From NCBI GenBank assembly GCA_958430865.1, contig CAUDNR010000657.1:89777-111393 (forward strand): a DNA stretch of 21,617 bases, in the 5' to 3' direction. The stretch is from Entrophospora sp. SA101 (Eukaryota; Glomeromycota; Glomeromycetes; Entrophosporales; Entrophosporaceae). Both the position numbers and the translations under genes were made by a program. The notes beneath the pieces were generated by a model, which saw nothing but the letters and a program-made list of their open reading frames with translations, ran no database searches and was not told the origin of the DNA. This document shows, in pieces, positions 16,798 to 21,617 of this stretch. Position 1 is the first letter of the stretch. The number at the start of each line of letters is the position of its first letter.

Positions 16798-18682
16798 ATG
16801 GCCACACCCTTTACTCAATTTGTAAATCGTCAGAATGAACCACCTAATCAAGTTCAACAAATGCATCCATCTGTTGATCAGTTGAACAGAATTGAATTTC
16901 AACAAGATCTTGAAAATACTAACACAACAACTTTTCAACACCGAATGAATAGTCCTTTTCAATTTATTAATTCTCAATCTGTGATAAGAGAAAGTCAACC
17001 TTTACATAGAGAAGAAGGAGATCAGCCTGTTGCTATTTCTAGTGAAGATATTTTTATTGACTTGAATGAAACTTCAACGAGCTCGTCAATTATACAATCA
17101 GACACTCATAATACAGAGGAAAGAAGGTGCTGGATTTGTTATGGAGAGGAGAATGATAGTATTGGAAAGTGGGTTAAACCTTGTAGATGTTCTTTAATAT
17201 GTCATGAAGAGTGTTTGTTGAATTGGATTACAGAAAAACAAAAAAGTGCGGTTCTTGGAAAGGTTAAATATATTCCTTTGATAATTAAGTAATAAAATAA
17301 TATCAATGATACTAATAAATATAACAGGATATAATATAATGAACGATAACAGCAGTAATAATATTGTTATTATTTTTATTATTTTCAACTAATTAATAAT
17401 ATATATATATATAGGTTAGATGCCCACAATGCAAAGCACTATATCGTTTAAACGAACATACTCCTCTTATATTGAGAGTAATGTCATTTGTAGATAATTC
17501 AATTCAAGCATTAATTCCATATTTCACAATTTTTGGTTTAACCTTTGCAGTAGTAATTACAAATGTTCATTATGGGTATTATCAATTTTTCTTATTAAAC
17601 AATTTACCACTATTATTTTTCAATGTTTGAAAATTAAAAATTAAATTTTTTTTGTAGAGCATATGCAATGGTCACAATGCTTGGTCTTGAAAATGGTCAC
17701 CATCTTTTAAATGAACCATGGAGTTGGAGGACTTATGTAAATAATTAAAACAAACAAATTTATTTATTTCTGAGTGATAAGATAATTTTTTTAAAGGCAT
17801 TTCAATTTCAATCAATATATAATGTATGTATGTATGTATATAGGTTTCTCTCCCTTTAGTACCAATTTTACTTATATTTTCAAGAGCTCGTATTGCAGAT
17901 CCAGTTATGCCACTTATCCCAATGTTTTTAGTTAGGATGAATCATTTGAGAATGACAATGCCACCAAATCCGTCACTCACGATTTCATTTTTACCATGGA
18001 TCAGGATAATATATAATTGGACGTATCAATATTTATTTGGTAGGATGGAATTAAACTGGAGAAGACAGATCGAACCATACACATTTTCAACACAAAACGA
18101 AAATGGAGAGGATGACAATAATAATAATGTACAACAGCAATATGATCAAGATATGTCAGATCGTTTGGATAGAAATAATGCAGGACGTAAAATTGTTGGA
18201 GCATTATTTTTACCATGTTAGTAATAATTATTTTCTCCAAACACGAAAAGATTAAGAAAAACAGACTGACATATATTTTATAATTTAATAATTTAATAAT
18301 TTAATATACAGTTATTTCGGCCATGGTTGGAGGGTAAGATAATTATAATTTTTATAATCATAGTCATAATCTAAAGTTCATAAATTTTTATTATTATTAA
18401 ATAGTTTGCTTGGCCATTTCTCATTTATCCGTTCAAGGATACCCGACAGTTTTCATCGTAATATAATTGGTGGATGTTTATTTATTGTTTTAAAGGTATT
18501 TTGAATAAGCAACAATAATATCATTGTTATTATTAAATACTAATAATATTACATTATTATTTATCTCTCTTTAGGATATTGTAAATCTTACATATAAATA
18601 TCAAAGAGTTATAAATCGGCGTACACGACAAATAAAAAATTATTCGGAATTTTCAAATGATGTAAATAAGAAAAATTTCTAA
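16798..18682 (+). CDS. MARCH-type RING-CH membrane E3 ubiquitin ligase (seven exons)
   Basis: Exons: 16798-17262, 17415-17575, 17658-17736, 17844-18216, 18312-18333, 18405-18495 and 18575-18682; 432 residues, all phases consistent, all introns GT-AG and 69-152 bp. An N-terminal low-complexity region of about 105 residues precedes a RING-CH zinc finger: Cys111, Cys114, Cys129, Cys131, His136, Cys139, Cys158 and Cys161 (RRCWICYGEE, PCRCSLICHEECLLNWI, VRCPQCKALY), the C4HC3 order that recruits an E2. The C-terminal half has about four hydrophobic segments: LIPYFTIFGLTFAVV (about 190-205), VSLPLVPILLIF (about 236), IVGALFLPFISAMVGG (about 350-370) and NIIGGCLFIVLK (about 386-397). This matches the fungal MARCH5-like family, multi-pass ligases of mitochondrial outer or other organelle membranes. 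The Cys131-His136 spacing is shorter than in animal MARCH proteins but fits the fungal CxC-S-L-x-x-H-E form. Confidence 0.9.
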
Positions 18683-18937
18683 ACAAATTTCTTTAATATA
18701 AAAAATTTTAGATTTAATATATTTTTTTTAATTGAATTATTATAATAAAGTGTTGTATAAAATAAATGTGAATATTGTGCATATTTATAAAAAAAATTAT
18801 TATTATATTTATAATATCACATAATGTTTTTTATTAATAACTATCTAATATTATTTACAAATATATATATTTAACAAATTAAAAAAAGAAAGATCTAAAT
18901 TAAATGTTATATTTCTTTGAAAAATTAAAAAAAAAAA
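18683..18937. other. Short convergent intergenic region
   Basis: 255 bp separate the stop codons of the two converging genes. It is nearly pure A/T, with several AATAAA-like words (for example ATAATAAAG and AATAAATG near 18745-18765). Both transcripts must terminate here, so their 3' ends may overlap. Confidence 0.6.
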
Positions 18938-20497
18938 TTATAAATCACCAGAAATTGATGCTTCGTAACTAGGTGGTGATTTAAATAAGTAATTGTATGG
19001 AGGTATATTTAAATAATGTTGTTGATTATTATTATCATTGTTGTTGTTGTTATTGATATGATTATAACTACCATTCAACGCAATTGTTGCCGTTCTTTGA
19101 TATGCGGGGTTACAAGGACAATAAAAATCATTGTCCTCGTAATTTGGTAAAGCTATAAAATCATCAATTGCCTTACAAGATAATAATGTTATTGGGATAT
19201 TTAGTTTAAGCTCTGCATTCTTTGGAGGATCTTGTGGTAAAGTGATTGCAAAAGAAAATTTTAAATCATGCGACACATTTATTAAAGAAGTCGAACAAGA
19301 ATAATGCACAGGTTCTGAACAAACAGGCAAATTTACATCCATTATTTGTTGATAAGTGACATTTCCAACATCGCCATCTTCCTGATCTTCTAACAATGTT
19401 TCTTTACCAAAATAAGGTAATTCTTGCGTGACAGGAATCCTTGTATTAGTAAAGTTTTGGCCTTTTGAAGTGCAAGTTGTTTTTTCAATTATCTGAATTT
19501 TGACACCTTTGACTTTTAATTTTTTAACATTTGGACAAATCTTCATGTCGATTGGTATTGATTGACCAAGTGAAAAAGCTTTTTTTGGTAAGGATATTTC
19601 GTATGATAGTAAATCATTGAAATCTCTTGCAAATCCAATTCCCTGAGAATTTATATGATCAGGTATTGTACGTAAAATTTCGATATTTTGTTTTATCCTT
19701 AAATTTGATTTTAATCCAGATCTAATGGCTTTGGCTGTTAAAAAATAATTTACAGAACCTAAATCTGTATTTAATGTTTCTGGTAAATGACCCGGTAAAT
19801 ATAATTCAAATGGATAGGTGTAAACTCCTATTTGTAATAAGTTACTGTTATTATCATTACTGCTGTCGCCGTGAAATTTTTTATTGAATTTTAAAAAGTT
19901 AAATTTATTAAGTGATGGTGAATTTAATGAAGAAGTTGAAGATGTGGGTGGTGATTTGTTTGCAGTAATAAATTTCCAATTATGTGAAAAAACTTCTCTC
20001 TCTTCTATGACTGTTTTTTTATCTATTTTTTACAATGATGATGATGATGATAATAATAATAATTCATTAATATGATGATTTATGTAATCAATGCTGATAA
20101 TTATCATCTACCATCATTAATATTTACCTCCGGACCATAAAACCTTGGTAGTTCCAACAAATTTCATTTCTAATTTTTTGATTTTTGTAGGCTTATTTAA
20201 ATGTAATATCAATTCACCTCTTAAAATAGATCCAACAGCTTCTTCAGGTACATCTCTAAAAAATACAATCGGTTCGACTAGCTTTATTTCTAAATCATTG
20301 CTTTTTGATTTATGAATACTGCCATCATCAGAATCATTACAATAATTTATAGAATTTATAATTTCATCAGGGGTTATATTAATAAATGAGATTTCTGATG
20401 TATTTGTTGAAATTGTATTTAGATTTGTTGTTGATGGATTTCTTGATTGAAATGGTGATTCGAAAGGTGTTATTGTGGTTAAAGATGTCATCATCAT
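18938..20497 (-). CDS. Alpha-arrestin (ART-like) ubiquitin ligase adaptor, two exons
   Basis: Exons 20497-20128 and 20022-18938 join in phase across a 105-bp GT-AG intron (donor GTAAAT, acceptor AAATAG) to give 484 residues. Alpha-arrestins link plasma-membrane transporters to Nedd4/Rsp5-type ligases and trigger endocytosis. A disordered Ser/Thr/Asn-rich N terminus of about 65 residues precedes the arrestin N domain: GSILRGELILHLNKPTKIKK, EREVFSHNWKF, then the hallmark IGVYTYPFELYLPGHLPETL and GSVNYFLTAKAIRSGL. The C domain follows (ISLPKKAFSLGQSIPIDMKI, VKKLKVKGVKIQIIEKTTCT). The tail carries SPPSYEAS, a PPxY motif for WW domains, and ALPNYED, an LPxY variant. An Asn-rich run lies just before the tail. 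Length and order fit fungal ART proteins; the cargo cannot be inferred. Confidence 0.9.
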
Positions 20498-21110
20498 TTT
20501 GACTCTTTAAATTATTGTAAAAGGTTGTTATTGGCAAGTATTTTTAAATTTTCGCTCAGCGAATAAAATTTTACTGGTTTATAAAATTAAATTTTTCGAT
20601 AGGAAAATTTCTTTTTTTATTGAAAAATCAAACCTTTATGCTATATATATATATATATTTTTAAATTTTTTTATTTTCCAAAAAGATAGTTTTTTTTTTT
20701 TTCGGAAGATTCGAAACGGGAATAATTAAATTCTTCTTTCCTTAAAATATTAAAAACGCTAAATATATATTTTTTAATTCGCCTTTAACGGCCGAAAAAT
20801 GGAACTGTGTGAACTTTGTTTGTAAATTTATTAATCCAATTATAATATATTAATATGGAAATACTAAAATTCGAAATTTTTTTTTATTTGTCATTGTTAG
20901 TCTTTCAAATATCTTAAAACGTTAATATTGTTTTGTTTGCCTCCACAGATCTTCTCCATAACAATAATAACAATATGATCCTTTCCAGGTGTGTAACGTA
21001 ACAATTAAAGATCATTGGACGTGATTTTTAATTTTGTATCACAATTAATTTCCTTTAACAAACTTCTCTCGCATTGAACCTATAACCCCTACATAGTAAT
21101 AGACAGCCTA
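20498..21110. other. Upstream region of the arrestin gene and right spacer
   Basis: T-rich sequence with a TA run (20645-20657) and the word GGAAGATTCGAAAC at 20704-20717. The latter contains one GAA-nn-TTC pair of the heat-shock-element type, on its own only weak evidence for regulation. No other gene is supported. Confidence 0.4.
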
Positions 21111-21118
21111 TAAGGTAT

Positions 21119-21494
21119 CTCAGGTGTAAACCTGAAGTCGCAAGCGACTCTTGTAATATACTTTTATAGTATATAATGAGTTCCATTTGTCAATGGTGAA
21201 ATTGCAAGTGCACATCTAAAAGGCGTCCGAGAGGTTTTGTGAGAGGTCAGTCACATTTGGGGCATACTGCAACAAAACCAGACAAAGTTGTCTAGATTTG
21301 TTGCAAGCATGCCCCATTTGATCATTAAATTAATTATTCAATGAATGATTATTCATTCATTGTTAACAAAAAATTTTAAATTTATTAATCATTTTACATT
21401 CTACCAAAATTATCAATCAAAAAAACCATAGTTTTGTTCTTTTACAGCTTGACTAAATAATCTCTCACACTTGGAGCGGACGTTGCAGGTGCAC
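21119..21494. repeat. Cluster of stem-loops within a larger inverted repeat
   Basis: In order: TCAGGT-GTAA-ACCTGA (21120-21135); AGTCG-CAAG-CGACT (21136-21149); ATATACT-TTTAT-AGTATAT (21156-21174); CCATT-TGTC-AATGG (21183-21196); a long hairpin (21256-21319) whose arms of about 30 bases pair at roughly nine in ten positions around a two-base tip; and CAATGAATGA-TTAT-TCATTCATTG (21339-21362). The last two are enclosed by an imperfect inverted repeat: the left arm 21204-21245, reverse complemented, starts CTCTCACAAAACCTCTCGGA, and the right arm 21462-21494 starts CTCTCACACTTGGAGCGGA; both end in GTGCAC. No ORF. It may be a foldback-type element or a structured non-coding RNA. Confidence 0.7.
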
Positions 21495-21617
21495 ATAAAC
21501 GTTTAGGCAAAGCCAGAGATCTATTTTTATTATGTAGAATTGATTATCTTTAATATCCAACTTGGCTCCTTAAAACCACCCTTTACTTTGCTTTTCTTCA
21601 AAATACGAGCTGCAGAA

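Noticed and set aside
21100..21175. tRNA-like cloverleaf
   Set aside because: Two adjacent hairpins recall anticodon and T arms, but loop sizes are wrong (4 instead of 7) and no acceptor stem or GGTTCRANNCC box is present.

Overview
The window looks like nuclear DNA of a fungus with a very AT-rich genome and a heavy load of decayed transposons. The best guess is an arbuscular mycorrhizal fungus of the Rhizophagus type. This is inferred from Asn-rich low-complexity proteins, short GT-AG introns of about 65-110 bp, CAGTC-type Tc1/mariner/pogo ends, and a DUF7869-like element; no database search was possible.

Left part (1-8,750): a gene-free edge carries two miniature inverted-repeat elements (507-700, 1933-2041). 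A large intronless gene for a mitochondrial-type pentatricopeptide repeat (PPR) protein follows (2238-6071, +). Next comes the remains of a minus-strand HMG-box gene (about 6850-7897), broken by stops and frameshifts, and a truncated Tc1/pogo-like transposon end (8201-8400).

Middle (8,748-16,350): a multi-exon plus-strand gene encodes an Asn/Gln/Thr-rich protein ending in a PB1 domain (about 8748-10992). Beyond it is a repeat-rich stretch containing a 51-codon ORF, a decayed DUF7869 transposase-like pseudogene (about 12,560-14,224, -), a clean hAT-type MITE with a perfect 8-bp target duplication (14,321-14,575), an isolated Tc1-type helix-turn-helix ORF (15,301-15,474, -) and another truncated pogo-like end (16,048-16,310).

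Right part (16,438-21,617): a tandem repeat lies just upstream of a seven-exon gene for a MARCH-type RING-CH membrane ubiquitin ligase (16,798-18,682, +). It converges tail-to-tail with a two-exon alpha-arrestin gene carrying a C-terminal PPxY motif (20,497-18,938, -). Both products belong to ubiquitin-dependent membrane-protein control, although their adjacency may be chance. The right edge (21,119-21,494) holds a dense run of stem-loops inside a larger inverted repeat. It is the least explained structure in the window.
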